DNA of 64,000 bases from Ignavibacteria bacterium (GTDB lineage: Bacteria > Bacteroidota > Ignavibacteria > Ignavibacteriales > Ignavibacteriaceae), in contig JAUXVN010000115.1 of the NCBI GenBank assembly GCA_030684555.1, forward strand, positions 1 to 64,000, given 5' to 3'. The position numbers and the translations under genes are program-made. The first letter of the stretch is position 1. The number at the start of each line of letters is the position of its first letter. A model generated the notes under the pieces. That model saw nothing but the letters and a program-made list of their open reading frames with translations, was not told the origin of the DNA and did not search any database. Of this stretch, positions 18,872-27,114 are shown piece by piece.

Positions 18872-19926
18872 ATAATACTATACCGTTTTGCCGCTGATAA
18901 TAAAACCTTGTTAAGCATATCCGAATATGACATTCCGGCAGTTCTTGCTGCTTTGGGGAAACATGAGTTATCCTGTGGATCGGGTAATATTCCGGGAAGC
19001 GGATTAACCTCGATTATATTTGGGATGCCTTGTTCATCTAAGCGAATATCGATTCTGCTCCAATCTCTGCATCTTAAAACAGAGTATGTGCGCAAACATG
19101 TTTCTTTAATTTGATCCTCAAGATTTTTATCAATTGAAGCGGGGCATGAAAAAACATCAAGAGGATTTTCTTTAGAGTCGAGTATCCACTTTGCTTCATA
19201 GGAATAAATTGGAATAAAATTTTCCGGAAAATCTTGATAAAGAATTTCTACAATAGGAAGAACTTCAGTTTCATTTCCGTTACCAATCATTGCAACGGTA
19301 AATTCACGTCCGGGTAAAAATTCTTCAATCAAAGCAGATTGATGATATTCATTTAAAATTCTTTCTGCTTCTCTTGTCAATTCTTCTTTGTTATTAACAA
19401 AAGAGGAAGAAAAAATTCCTTTGCTTGATCCCTCTGCGTTTGGTTTTATAATAAGTGGAAAACGTAAAGCAATATTTTTTATTTCATTAATATTATTTAC
19501 AGTTATAAAAGATGGTGTTGGTATTTTATGATAAGTTAAAATTTCTTTAGTGCGACCTTTATCCAAACAAATAGATAAGGTTAATGGATCGGAACCGGTG
19601 TATGGTATGTTAAGCATTTCAAGAATTGCAGGAATTTGTGCTTCCCTGCTTATTCCGTAAAATCCTTCTGCAACATTAAAAACTATATCAGGCTTTAAAT
19701 CTCTTAACTTATCGAAGGCGTTTTCATCCGCTTCAATCAAGGTTACGGAGTGATATAACTCGAGCGCATCTCTCACTGCGTAAATAGTTTCCCATGTGTC
19801 CCATTCAGCAAAAGTATCAATTATTTTTTGTTGAGTGTTAACCCGGGTAGTATTTCGGATAGGAGATAGCGGTTCGATGAAAGTTTCACTTTCCGGTTTT
19901 ACATTGAATGTAAGAGCAGCATTCAA
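18868..19926 (-). CDS. D-Ala-D-Ala ligase-like ATP-grasp enzyme (first gene of operon)
   Basis: A 352-residue ATP-grasp enzyme paralogous to the next gene. Landmarks are PYTGSDPLTLSICLDKGRTK, FPLIIKPNAEGSSKGIF, EEFLPGREF, the DIRLDEQGIPNIIEVNPLPG metal site, and ARTAGMSYSDML near the end. The start is uncertain: the coordinate given uses a TTG at 19926 with no nearby ribosome-binding site. The frame stays open to 19962, and an AAAGG at 19964-19960 sits nine bases before an in-frame ATT at 19950, which would add eight residues. A strong promoter lies just upstream. The overlap with the next gene is four bases. Its substrates are unknown; two different ligases in series suggest a tripeptide, or two alternative couplings. 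Confidence 0.8.
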   Translation of the reverse strand: MNAALTFNVKPESETFIEPLSPIRNTTRVNTQQKIIDTFAEWDTWETIYAVRDALELYHSVTLIEADENAFDKLRDLKPDIVFNVAEGFYGISREAQIPAILEMLNIPYTGSDPLTLSICLDKGRTKEILTYHKIPTPSFITVNNINEIKNIALRFPLIIKPNAEGSSKGIFSSSFVNNKEELTREAERILNEYHQSALIEEFLPGREFTVAMIGNGNETEVLPIVEILYQDFPENFIPIYSYEAKWILDSKENPLDVFSCPASIDKNLEDQIKETCLRTYSVLRCRDWSRIDIRLDEQGIPNIIEVNPLPGILPDPQDNSCFPKAARTAGMSYSDMLNKVLLSAAKRYSII

Positions 19927-19977
19927 TCTTACACTAAGAGAAGAAAAAATTTTATTATTCCTTTATATTTTTTTGTG

Positions 19978-20007
19978 CAAATATAATTAATATAAATTTC
20001 ATGTCAA
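19978..20007 (-). promoter_or_regulatory. promoter of the ATP-grasp/GNAT/KamA operon
   Basis: Reading the minus strand, TTGACA (20007-20002) is followed after 16 bases by TATATTTG (19985-19978). This satisfies both the Bacteroidetes TAnnTTTG element and a sigma-70-like TTGACA -35. Transcription would start near 19970. Confidence 0.65.
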
Positions 20008-20096
20008 TCATTTTTATCACATGATTGAAGAAAAATTTAAAATATTTTTTTAGAAATTATTTTTATGAATGAGTTGTTCTAAGAAAATAAATTCAC

Positions 20097-22298
20097 TTAA
20101 GCAATTCTTGCATACTTAAGATTGTTTGAATAATGGTCGATGAGATGTTTTCGAATAATATCATGTTGTTTATTTCTTAACTGAGGGTCTTGTTCGATAA
20201 TAGTAAATGCTTCTCGTTTTGCTTCAATTAAAATTTCACCATCGGTTGTAATGTCGACATATCTAAATTCGGGGAAACCGCTTTGCTGAATTCCGAATAT
20301 GTCCCCTGGTCCTCTTAACTTTAAATCTATTTCTGCAATTTTAAAACCGTCAAGATGCTTTACCATCGACTGCAACCGTACTGATGATTTGTATTTTTCT
20401 ATTTGTGCACTTGATAAATACTCAAGATTACGTGTTACACGTTGTGATGAAGCAACAAATTCATCTTTTGTGACTAATATGCAGTAAGATTGTTCAGTGC
20501 CTCTGCCAATTCGACCTCTTAGTTGATGAAGCTGAGATAAACCAAAGCGATGAGCATCGTTAATAATCATAATATTAGCTGATTGTATATCAATTCCAAC
20601 CTCAATAACAGTGGTTGAGATAAGAACATCAAGTTTTTTTTCTGCGAACAAAAACATTATCTCTTCTTTTTCACGCCATTTCATTTTACCATGAATTAAA
20701 CCGACATTAATCTCTTTAAAGTAAGTCTCCTTCAATTCGTTGTAGTAACTTGTGGCAGCCTTTAGTTCAAGTTTCTCTGATTCCTCTACCAAAGGATAAA
20801 CAATAAAAGATTGATTCCCTTTCTCTAATTCTTTAATAACAAACGAATAGATATCCGGAAGTCTGCTTTCTCCTCGAAGATAAGTTTTAATCGGAATTCT
20901 ATTTTTAGGCATTTCGTTTATTATTGAAATATCAAGATCACCATAAACTGTCATTGATAATGTTCTTGGAATTGGTGTTGCTGACATTACAAGGACATCC
21001 GGTGTTGTTCCTTTCTTCATCAACAAAGCGCGTTGTACTACTCCAAAACGATGTTGTTCATCAATTACAACTAATCCTAAGTTTTTAAACTGAACAGTCT
21101 CTTCAAATAAAGCATGAGTTCCAATAATAATATTTGCTTCATGCAGCACTATCGATTCAAGTTGTTTGTTTCGTTCGCTTTTCTTTTGTCCGCCAATCAA
21201 TAATGAAACATTGATTTTATATGAAGGAAATACTTCGTTAAACTTTTCCATTAACAGCGTAATGTTTTTTGAATGTTGATCGGCGAGAATTTCAGTTGGA
21301 GCCATTAAAACAGCCTGATAGCCATTATCAATTGTTATTAACATTGAGATTAGAGCAACAATCGTTTTCCCGCTTCCGACGTCTCCTTGCAGTAATCTAT
21401 TCATCGGTTGTATGTTTGCCATATCAATACGGATATCGTGTAGTACTTTTTTTTGTGCTTCTGTCAACTCAAAGGGAAGAATTTTCAAGAAATCATGGAC
21501 TACTTTTGTTCGTACCGGTAAAGCTAAACCCGGTACTTTTTCTTTGTAATTATGTTTACGTGCAGCAACGAGTATTTCAAGATAAAAAAGTTCTTCAAAC
21601 TTTAACCTTAAATCAGCAAGTCTGATCTTCCCGTCAGAATCGGGATAATGTTTTTGTTTTACGGTTTCTTTTAGTGAAAGTAAATTATGCTTTTGTAAAA
21701 TAAAATCCGGTAAAGTCTCTTCAACATCATTTATATAACCATCAATCGCATAAGTAATAATTTTACGTAAACTAAGATCACCGATGTTCTTGCTTTTAAG
21801 TTCCTTTGAAATGCGATAGAAAGGAATAATTTTTCCGGTATTGTAAAATGTTTGTGATTCATCTTCGGTTATTTGGTCAAAATCGGGATGAGTGAATTGA
21901 AGTTCGTTAAATTTTGAAATTGTCGGCTTACCCGATATTGCGAAAAGTTGTCCGCTTTCAAAACGATCTTTAAAATACTTAACGCCTTGAAACCAAACAC
22001 AGCTAAAGAAACCATCTTGATCCCGCAAATTAACTGTAAGAATCTCCTTTTTACCGAAACGCCTGGATTCTTTATTTACAACTTTTGCAATGATTGTTAT
22101 TTCGCCATCAAAACCGTTTAGTGTAAGATCAAAAGCTTTATTAGAAGATATTATTGTAGTTCTATCAAGATAACGTGAGGGAAAATAGAAGAGGAGATCG
22201 CGTATTGTTTTTAAACCACAGCTCGCAAAAACTTCAGCCCGTTTCGGACCCACTGACTTTAAGAATTGAATAGAATCATTCAACTTTGATGTTGGCAT
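20097..22298 (-). CDS. recG: ATP-dependent DNA helicase RecG
   Basis: A 733-residue superfamily 2 helicase that remodels stalled replication forks and Holliday junctions. The N-terminal wedge/OB domain contains SVGPKRAEVF and FPSRYLDR. Walker A is LLQGDVGSGKT. Next comes the DEQH box (VVIDEQHRFGV), then VMSATPIPRTL. The helicase C-terminal motifs TTVIEVGID, LHQLRGRIGRG and RGPGDIFG are all present. Length is slightly above the E. coli protein (693). It is separated from the upstream ATP-grasp operon by 170 bases and appears to be its own unit. Confidence 0.97.
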   Translation of the reverse strand: MPTSKLNDSIQFLKSVGPKRAEVFASCGLKTIRDLLFYFPSRYLDRTTIISSNKAFDLTLNGFDGEITIIAKVVNKESRRFGKKEILTVNLRDQDGFFSCVWFQGVKYFKDRFESGQLFAISGKPTISKFNELQFTHPDFDQITEDESQTFYNTGKIIPFYRISKELKSKNIGDLSLRKIITYAIDGYINDVEETLPDFILQKHNLLSLKETVKQKHYPDSDGKIRLADLRLKFEELFYLEILVAARKHNYKEKVPGLALPVRTKVVHDFLKILPFELTEAQKKVLHDIRIDMANIQPMNRLLQGDVGSGKTIVALISMLITIDNGYQAVLMAPTEILADQHSKNITLLMEKFNEVFPSYKINVSLLIGGQKKSERNKQLESIVLHEANIIIGTHALFEETVQFKNLGLVVIDEQHRFGVVQRALLMKKGTTPDVLVMSATPIPRTLSMTVYGDLDISIINEMPKNRIPIKTYLRGESRLPDIYSFVIKELEKGNQSFIVYPLVEESEKLELKAATSYYNELKETYFKEINVGLIHGKMKWREKEEIMFLFAEKKLDVLISTTVIEVGIDIQSANIMIINDAHRFGLSQLHQLRGRIGRGTEQSYCILVTKDEFVASSQRVTRNLEYLSSAQIEKYKSSVRLQSMVKHLDGFKIAEIDLKLRGPGDIFGIQQSGFPEFRYVDITTDGEILIEAKREAFTIIEQDPQLRNKQHDIIRKHLIDHYSNNLKYARIA

Positions 22299-22377
22299 TT
22301 TTATAAAAGGATTTTTTCAATTAATGAAATCAATTTTACAAAAAAGCAGAATGAATAAAAAGGAGAGAAGGGAAAAA

Positions 22378-22475
22378 GGGTTGGTGGTGTGAAATTGTTG
22401 GGGATGCGGGGTAATTTCCTGTCAAGTTATACTGAACTTGTTGCGGGACAGAACGCTTGAATTACCACCTAAACC
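22378..22475. repeat. nested imperfect inverted repeat (REP/MITE-like hairpin)
   Basis: Outer arms GGGTT..GGTGGT (22378-22388) pair with ACCACCTAAACCC (22464-22475). Inner arms are GGTAATTTC / GAATTACC and CTGTC / GACAG. The core CAAGTT-ATACTG-AACTTG (22423-22440) is a perfect 6-bp hairpin. There is no open frame. It could be a transcribed hairpin or a small non-autonomous mobile element. Confidence 0.5.
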
Positions 22476-22748
22476 CTTATAGCATGTATACTTTGTTAGT
22501 GCCTATTATTCTTTTATCTGTCCATGCATCACATTGTTAATATTCATCTCCCTTGTGATTTATATCTTACTATTTTGACTTTCGAGTCCGATTGTAAATT
22601 TTTTTTTAGTTTCGGCAATGTTTAAAATAATTTTTCGATAGCATTTGATTTGCAAATTCCTTGAAAAACCTATTGTTGAAGAGTGCAGTTTTGGAAAAGA
22701 TGCTTTTAATAAAAAGATTCTATAATATCTTATAAGCAGCAAATTAAT

Positions 22749-22764
22749 TATATTTGCAAATATA
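22749..22764 (+). promoter_or_regulatory. palindromic promoter/operator candidate before the nuclease
   Basis: TATATTTGCAAATATA is a perfect 16-bp palindrome. Its left half is a consensus -7 element (TAnnTTTG), 29 bases before the nuclease ATG at 22786. Because it is symmetrical, it also offers the element on the other strand. Confidence 0.5.
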
Positions 22765-22785
22765 TTAAAAAATGTTGACTTTAGG

Positions 22786-23760
22786 ATGACAAGAAGAAAA
22801 ACAAAGAACAGAACAGGGCTAACAAGGATTGAGGGAATTCCATATCACGATGCATGGGTGGGGTTCATTTGTCTAAATTGCAAGGAATTAAACAATATTA
22901 GAATAGGAAGTGAGCTTTTGGATCCTAAATCAGCTTATGAAACTTGTGAATGGAAGTGTTCAAAATGCGAATATGTTCACTCGAAAGACTCCGATTTACC
23001 ATTTGAGCATTGGGACGAAAATTTTACAATTGCAGAATCAATTAAAGCCCAGCGTTTTTGGGAAGCATTTTTTAGAATTGCTACAGAAAATTTTGATGCT
23101 TATTGGAAGCAATGCAATTCTTGTGGTAGGGTTTTACCATTTTCTGCTTTTAGCAAACATTCTGGTTGGGGACCGCTTGAAAGGCAAATGGAATGTAGAA
23201 GTTGTAAGGGAGCGATTAATTCGGTACTGAACCCTAAGAGAACAAAACAACAGCTTCATGAATCTTCTGTAAGAAGAAGAATTGCTGATCTACTAGTTGA
23301 GAGCGAAAATGAGTTTATTGATATTGAAGAATTATTTAATAGATTTGGAAGCAAGTGCTTCAAAACAGGTGCAAAACTTGACATAAAAAAAAGACAGTCA
23401 TACCAAATTGACCATATACTGCCATCAAAATGGCTCTACCATTTAAAGAAAGAAAATGCCTGCCTGCTGTCATCTGACGCAAATGCAAACAAAAAAGGAA
23501 AGTGGCCAAGTGAATTTTATACGAATAATGAATTGATTGAACTTGCAAAAATAACAGGGGCTGATTTGACTTTAATATCAAGTAAAACACCAATAATCAA
23601 TACGAACATTAATGTAAATAAATGTGTTAAACGATACTTACAAGTCAGGGAAAAATCACATTTACCTAAACGAATTAATGAGCTAAAGAAAATTCTAAAC
23701 GACTACAATTTGGTCGGAAAGTTATCGGTTATTAATAAAAAATTGTTAGGTTTCAACTAG
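22786..23760 (+). CDS. HNH restriction-endonuclease-like protein with two zinc ribbons
   Basis: A 324-residue protein. Residues 29-61 hold one Cys4 pair set (C29xxC32 and C58xxC61) and residues 110-140 a second (C110xxC113 and C137xxC140). The C-terminal half carries an HNH/beta-beta-alpha-metal nuclease motif, YQIDHILPSKW (D209, H210), then SSDANANKKGKWPSEFY, giving the central Asn and a basic helix. HNH enzymes cut DNA with one divalent metal. It is tail-to-tail with a large methyltransferase, the stops one base apart, so the pair reads as a type II-like restriction-modification system. The recognition site cannot be deduced. It could instead be a non-restriction HNH nuclease, but the neighbour argues against that. 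Confidence 0.78.
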   Translation: MTRRKTKNRTGLTRIEGIPYHDAWVGFICLNCKELNNIRIGSELLDPKSAYETCEWKCSKCEYVHSKDSDLPFEHWDENFTIAESIKAQRFWEAFFRIATENFDAYWKQCNSCGRVLPFSAFSKHSGWGPLERQMECRSCKGAINSVLNPKRTKQQLHESSVRRRIADLLVESENEFIDIEELFNRFGSKCFKTGAKLDIKKRQSYQIDHILPSKWLYHLKKENACLLSSDANANKKGKWPSEFYTNNELIELAKITGADLTLISSKTPIINTNINVNKCVKRYLQVREKSHLPKRINELKKILNDYNLVGKLSVINKKLLGFN

Positions 23761-23761
23761 C

Positions 23762-26431
23762 TTAGACAAGCACTAAATATTGGTGAGAAGTTACCGTTCC
23801 TTTATCTCTTATTCCATGGGATTCGCAATGTTCAACACTCTCATCAAACAAGTCAGCTGTTTTAAACCAACGTTTACTGATTTTCTGCAATTCCTCTGCC
23901 ATATTACATTTAACGCTTTTACCTAAGTGCAAAACACAAACCCCATCTTTTTTCAAGCGTTCTTTTGATTGGCGGAAAATACTTTCATATATGGCAAAGT
24001 CTTTTTTCTGTCTTTCGTCAACAAACGAATTAGGTTGATATTTGAAATCTTTATCAGACCAACCGGAAAACCAAATTCTAATCCAATTAGCTAAATAAAA
24101 TCTTGTGCTATCAAAAAAAGGTGGAGATGTAATTACTGCATCTAAATTATTTATTTCCTGTGGCCAAATTAATGTTGTATCCTGATTGAAAATTTTTCCG
24201 TTTTTGAAGTTCAAAGGCAATTCAGCTTTTATTACTCTGTTAACCTTTTCGGTGAGTTTTTCGATTAAGTTTTTGTAGACAAATTCACCTGTTGGAGCAT
24301 AAGGTACGATCGGGTGAGACCTGCGGCTAAGTGCATATGGTCTATTTCCATGCAGTATATGAAGCAACGATGCTACAACCAACATTTCACTAGGTGTTTT
24401 GGGATAATTCTGCTTTACAAACCTTCTTGCAAGTAAAATTTCCGTTAGTGTATTTTCTTCATAATATTCGGATAGGGTTTTGTTAAAGCCGAAAATTTTA
24501 GCTTCGCTCAGCTCTTCTTTAGTGCATTTATTGTTCGTTATGAATTGTTTTAAAGTGTTAATGTAATTAAAGACTTCTATAGAAATTGGTACTGTAACTT
24601 TTGATTGAGAAATGTAAAAAGCAGGCAAACTAATATCTATACCATAAGACATTTTCCCTGATAATGCAGCCTCAAACGGTAGTGTTCCAACACCGGAAAA
24701 TGGATCGAGTAATGTGCCAGTTTCAGGGACAAATGTTTTTACCAAGTGATGAGCTATTGCGGGTTTTAGCTTGCCTTGGTATGAACATATAGAATGGTTA
24801 TTATGTCCCCAATTTCTGCGTGAATATGGTTCCTGTTGATGTGGAACATTTATCTTAAATTGTTTCCAGTTCTGATTCCAAAATGTAGGTGTTGTTTTTC
24901 GAACTTGTTTGCTGTTTTTCTGGTGATATTGAAAAACAAGCAACGATTGTGTTAGAATTTCTTTGTTCCTTGACCTTCTTTTCCGCAATATTTTATTATC
25001 AATGAGCGTAAAACCAAGTTCTGTAAGTATATCGATTAAAATTTCATCAGTATTAATATGAACACCACAAAAAATAGAATCGCCGATGTCAATAAGGATT
25101 TTTGCATTGTCATTTAAATGTATTCTGCAATCACTAAATATCCTGTACATTTCCTCAAAATAACTTTTTGCCATTATAGGAATCCTTGAATCGTATGCCT
25201 TCTTATGAAGATCAGTAAGAGTGGATTTTAAAAGACTACTTTTTGTGGAAATATCTAATCCATTTATGCATGCATACTCTTTTTTTACATCATTGATTCC
25301 ACTTGTCAAAGCCTGATCTCTAAAAAAACGCAAATCGTTTTCAAATTGCAGATAACGAAGAAACCACAACTCAATTTTTGTATTTCTAAAATAGTTTGTC
25401 CCGTTTAGATATGGCGGGCTTGTGATAATTGCCCCGATTTTTAATTCATTCACTCTGCCAATATTCTTTGCATTTGAAAGAATTAATTCGTGCTTAAACT
25501 TCAATGAATAATTGAAATTCAATACATCTTCTGCTATATCTGCTATTTTTTGAGGTAATATTTCCTCAAATGTTTTTAATTCCTTTTCAATTTCTTTTTG
25601 AGTTTTGAAGCGGACATCACCAACTTTTTTCAGATATGAAACGGGCAATAAACATGACAAAACAGCAATAGTTAAAGTGTCGGCTAAAAGTTCATTTTCC
25701 AATCTTACAATATCGATATAAGATCGTAGTTTCAGTACTTGTGATAATGTTTCATTAGAAAAATATTTACTGTCGGCAAATAATAATTTGTAAGCTTCCT
25801 TCAATGCCTTATCTTCTTCAAACTTGCTTAAGTTCTGCAAAATAGAGTTTGAAATATCACGAAGGAAACTTGAAAGAGTTTTTCGCTTTTGTTCTTCCGT
25901 TTTTAACACATTCAGCTTGGTTTGAATAAGATGTTGTAATAATGGGTTTACTTCAGAATAAACAGTAGATAAACCTTTCTCGTCGGAAGAAAAAAGTGTG
26001 GTACCTGTTCCTGCGAAAGGTTCATAAATTAAGGTGTTTCTGATTTCAAAGTTTTCAATCAATGATTTTACAAAATCAGTTGAATAACCTTCAATGTATG
26101 GATACCATCGCTGAAAAGGTATATCTTTGCTTTTCACAAAGGTAACATCTCTTTTACTCATACCTTTTATTTGGTCAATTTCTGACAGATTTTGTTTAAT
26201 CAGTCTTTTTACAACTTGATTTATGGATCTTTCTTGTTTTTCAACAAATAAAGTAAGTTGTTGAAATGATTCAACACCTATTAGCTCCTTTATTTCTTGG
26301 GTTGACATTTCCTTAACCTTTGAGAAATATGGGAGTTCGGGCTCACTAAATGCCAGAGTTATAGACTTTTCTTTAGTTTCTTTTGCAGGGTAATCGCTAA
26401 AATAAATTGATTTATAATATTGTTTTGCCAT
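23762..26431 (-). CDS. double-domain DNA methyltransferase (N4-cytosine/N6-adenine type)
   Basis: An 889-residue protein carrying two complete amino-methyltransferase domains. Domain 1 has SAM-binding motif I YEPFAGTGTT (136-145) and catalytic motif IV ITSPPYLNG (~339). Domain 2 has a motif X-like stretch, CSYQGKLKPAIAHHL, then LLDPFSGVGTLPFE (~573) and ITSPPFFDSTRFY (~769). Motif I before IV means gamma-like order. The S-P-P-Y/F form is typical of N4-cytosine methylases, although adenine cannot be excluded. Two catalytic domains could methylate the two strands of an asymmetric site, as fused methylases do in type IIS systems. The HNH gene is the convergent partner. A good promoter lies 38 bases upstream. 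Confidence 0.85.
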   Translation of the reverse strand: MAKQYYKSIYFSDYPAKETKEKSITLAFSEPELPYFSKVKEMSTQEIKELIGVESFQQLTLFVEKQERSINQVVKRLIKQNLSEIDQIKGMSKRDVTFVKSKDIPFQRWYPYIEGYSTDFVKSLIENFEIRNTLIYEPFAGTGTTLFSSDEKGLSTVYSEVNPLLQHLIQTKLNVLKTEEQKRKTLSSFLRDISNSILQNLSKFEEDKALKEAYKLLFADSKYFSNETLSQVLKLRSYIDIVRLENELLADTLTIAVLSCLLPVSYLKKVGDVRFKTQKEIEKELKTFEEILPQKIADIAEDVLNFNYSLKFKHELILSNAKNIGRVNELKIGAIITSPPYLNGTNYFRNTKIELWFLRYLQFENDLRFFRDQALTSGINDVKKEYACINGLDISTKSSLLKSTLTDLHKKAYDSRIPIMAKSYFEEMYRIFSDCRIHLNDNAKILIDIGDSIFCGVHINTDEILIDILTELGFTLIDNKILRKRRSRNKEILTQSLLVFQYHQKNSKQVRKTTPTFWNQNWKQFKINVPHQQEPYSRRNWGHNNHSICSYQGKLKPAIAHHLVKTFVPETGTLLDPFSGVGTLPFEAALSGKMSYGIDISLPAFYISQSKVTVPISIEVFNYINTLKQFITNNKCTKEELSEAKIFGFNKTLSEYYEENTLTEILLARRFVKQNYPKTPSEMLVVASLLHILHGNRPYALSRRSHPIVPYAPTGEFVYKNLIEKLTEKVNRVIKAELPLNFKNGKIFNQDTTLIWPQEINNLDAVITSPPFFDSTRFYLANWIRIWFSGWSDKDFKYQPNSFVDERQKKDFAIYESIFRQSKERLKKDGVCVLHLGKSVKCNMAEELQKISKRWFKTADLFDESVEHCESHGIRDKGTVTSHQYLVLV

Positions 26432-26468
26432 ATCTCGAAATAAGCACCATTTTATGATAGTTACTTCG

Positions 26469-26500
26469 CAAAGCTACGAAAATTTCTTTAAGCAACAAAA
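26469..26500 (-). promoter_or_regulatory. promoter of the double-domain methyltransferase
   Basis: On the minus strand TTTTG (26500-26496) is followed after 19 bases by TAGCTTTG (26476-26469). This is a near-perfect Bacteroidetes TTTG-N19-TAnnTTTG promoter, 38 bases before the ATG. Confidence 0.6.
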
Positions 26501-27114
26501 CAAATATTATTTTATGTTCTTAAAGTATTTATAAGGTGAGAAAAGTTTCGCTCTCTCTGACAAAGTTTTTCTTTTTGTGTCTATGGATACAGTAAATTGT
26601 AATTGTGGGCGGAAATTAATTTTATAAAAGGTTCAATTTAAATATGGGCTTTCCATGTTCGTAAATAATTTTTTTTATATTATTTCAAAATGGTTTACTT
26701 TTACTTTAAGCTAACGGTTTGCCACTACCCGAAGGGAGGACTTTTACCACGAAACTTCATTCAAAGAACTGAACTTTCAGCTTGCAAAAATGTTTCTGCG
26801 AAGCATGAAACCAGTCTTTTGGGTAGTTGTTGTTATGAGCAGCCAAACTTCCATCTGATGGTAGCTGTCGTGGTTTGTCACCGAAATAGTAAAAGTGGGT
26901 TTGGATAAAAGTGAAAACTGTCCGTCCAAGTACCTTTTTACTTTGTTCTAGTTGTGAACGCTTTTTCTCAAAGTAGGAAGGTTGTTAGTTGAATAGTATA
27001 AATGCAGTCGTCCATACACAACCTTGCTTATACTCCACTTTAAATGTTCTATTTACTTCACAATAACTTAAAAACATCAACTGTTCGGCAATTAAATGAA
27101 ACGGGGTGAAGAAA
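26501..27114. other. long intergenic region right of the methyltransferase
   Basis: About 610 bases without a supportable gene. A short plus-strand frame at 26690-26908 overlaps the inverted repeat described separately and does not look like a protein. A weak 8-bp hairpin, AAGGTTGT / ACAACCTT (26978-26985, 27018-27025), is also present. The region ends at the gpsA stop. Confidence 0.55.
26709..26840. repeat. attC-like imperfect inverted repeat (integron cassette recombination site candidate)
   Basis: The ends AGCTAACGGTTTGCCACTACCC (26709-26730, of which GCTAAC and ACTACCC matter most) and GGGTAGTTGTTGTTATGAGC (26821-26840) form an imperfect hairpin with a loop of about 90 bases. AAC near the left end and GTT near the right end occupy the positions of the conserved R'' and R' triplets. 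The ACTACCC/GGGTAGT pair would be the L boxes. R'' and R' deviate from the RYYYAAC/GTTRRRY consensus, and no integrase is in the window. Confidence 0.45.

Larger units (their letters stand above)
22299..22785. other. intergenic region between recG and the nuclease gene
   Basis: 487 bases with no supportable gene. It holds a nested inverted repeat at 22378-22475, and a palindromic promoter region at 22749-22764 just before the nuclease. Short minus-strand frames here have no start signal or recognisable sequence. It probably marks the left border of the restriction-modification island. Confidence 0.6.

Noticed and set aside
18868-19926. ATP-grasp gene as the cell-wall D-Ala-D-Ala ligase (ddl)
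   Set aside because: A tandem paralogue and the GNAT/aminomutase partners argue for a specialised ligase; no mur genes nearby.
22490-22505. GTTAGTGCC at 22494 as a second attC right end
   Set aside because: No matching AAC-bearing left arm or L boxes were found; kept only as a possible cassette boundary.
22560-22742. Minus-strand 60-codon frame left of the nuclease
   Set aside because: AT-rich, no recognisable domain or start signal, within the intergenic region.
26690-26908. Plus-strand 72-codon frame right of the methylase
   Set aside because: It overlaps almost exactly the attC-like inverted repeat, has no ribosome-binding site and has a cysteine-rich, unstructured composition; best explained as a chance frame.
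26501-27114. Possible retron or structured RNA locus
   Set aside because: No reverse transcriptase in the window; the inverted repeat is better matched by an attC-type site.
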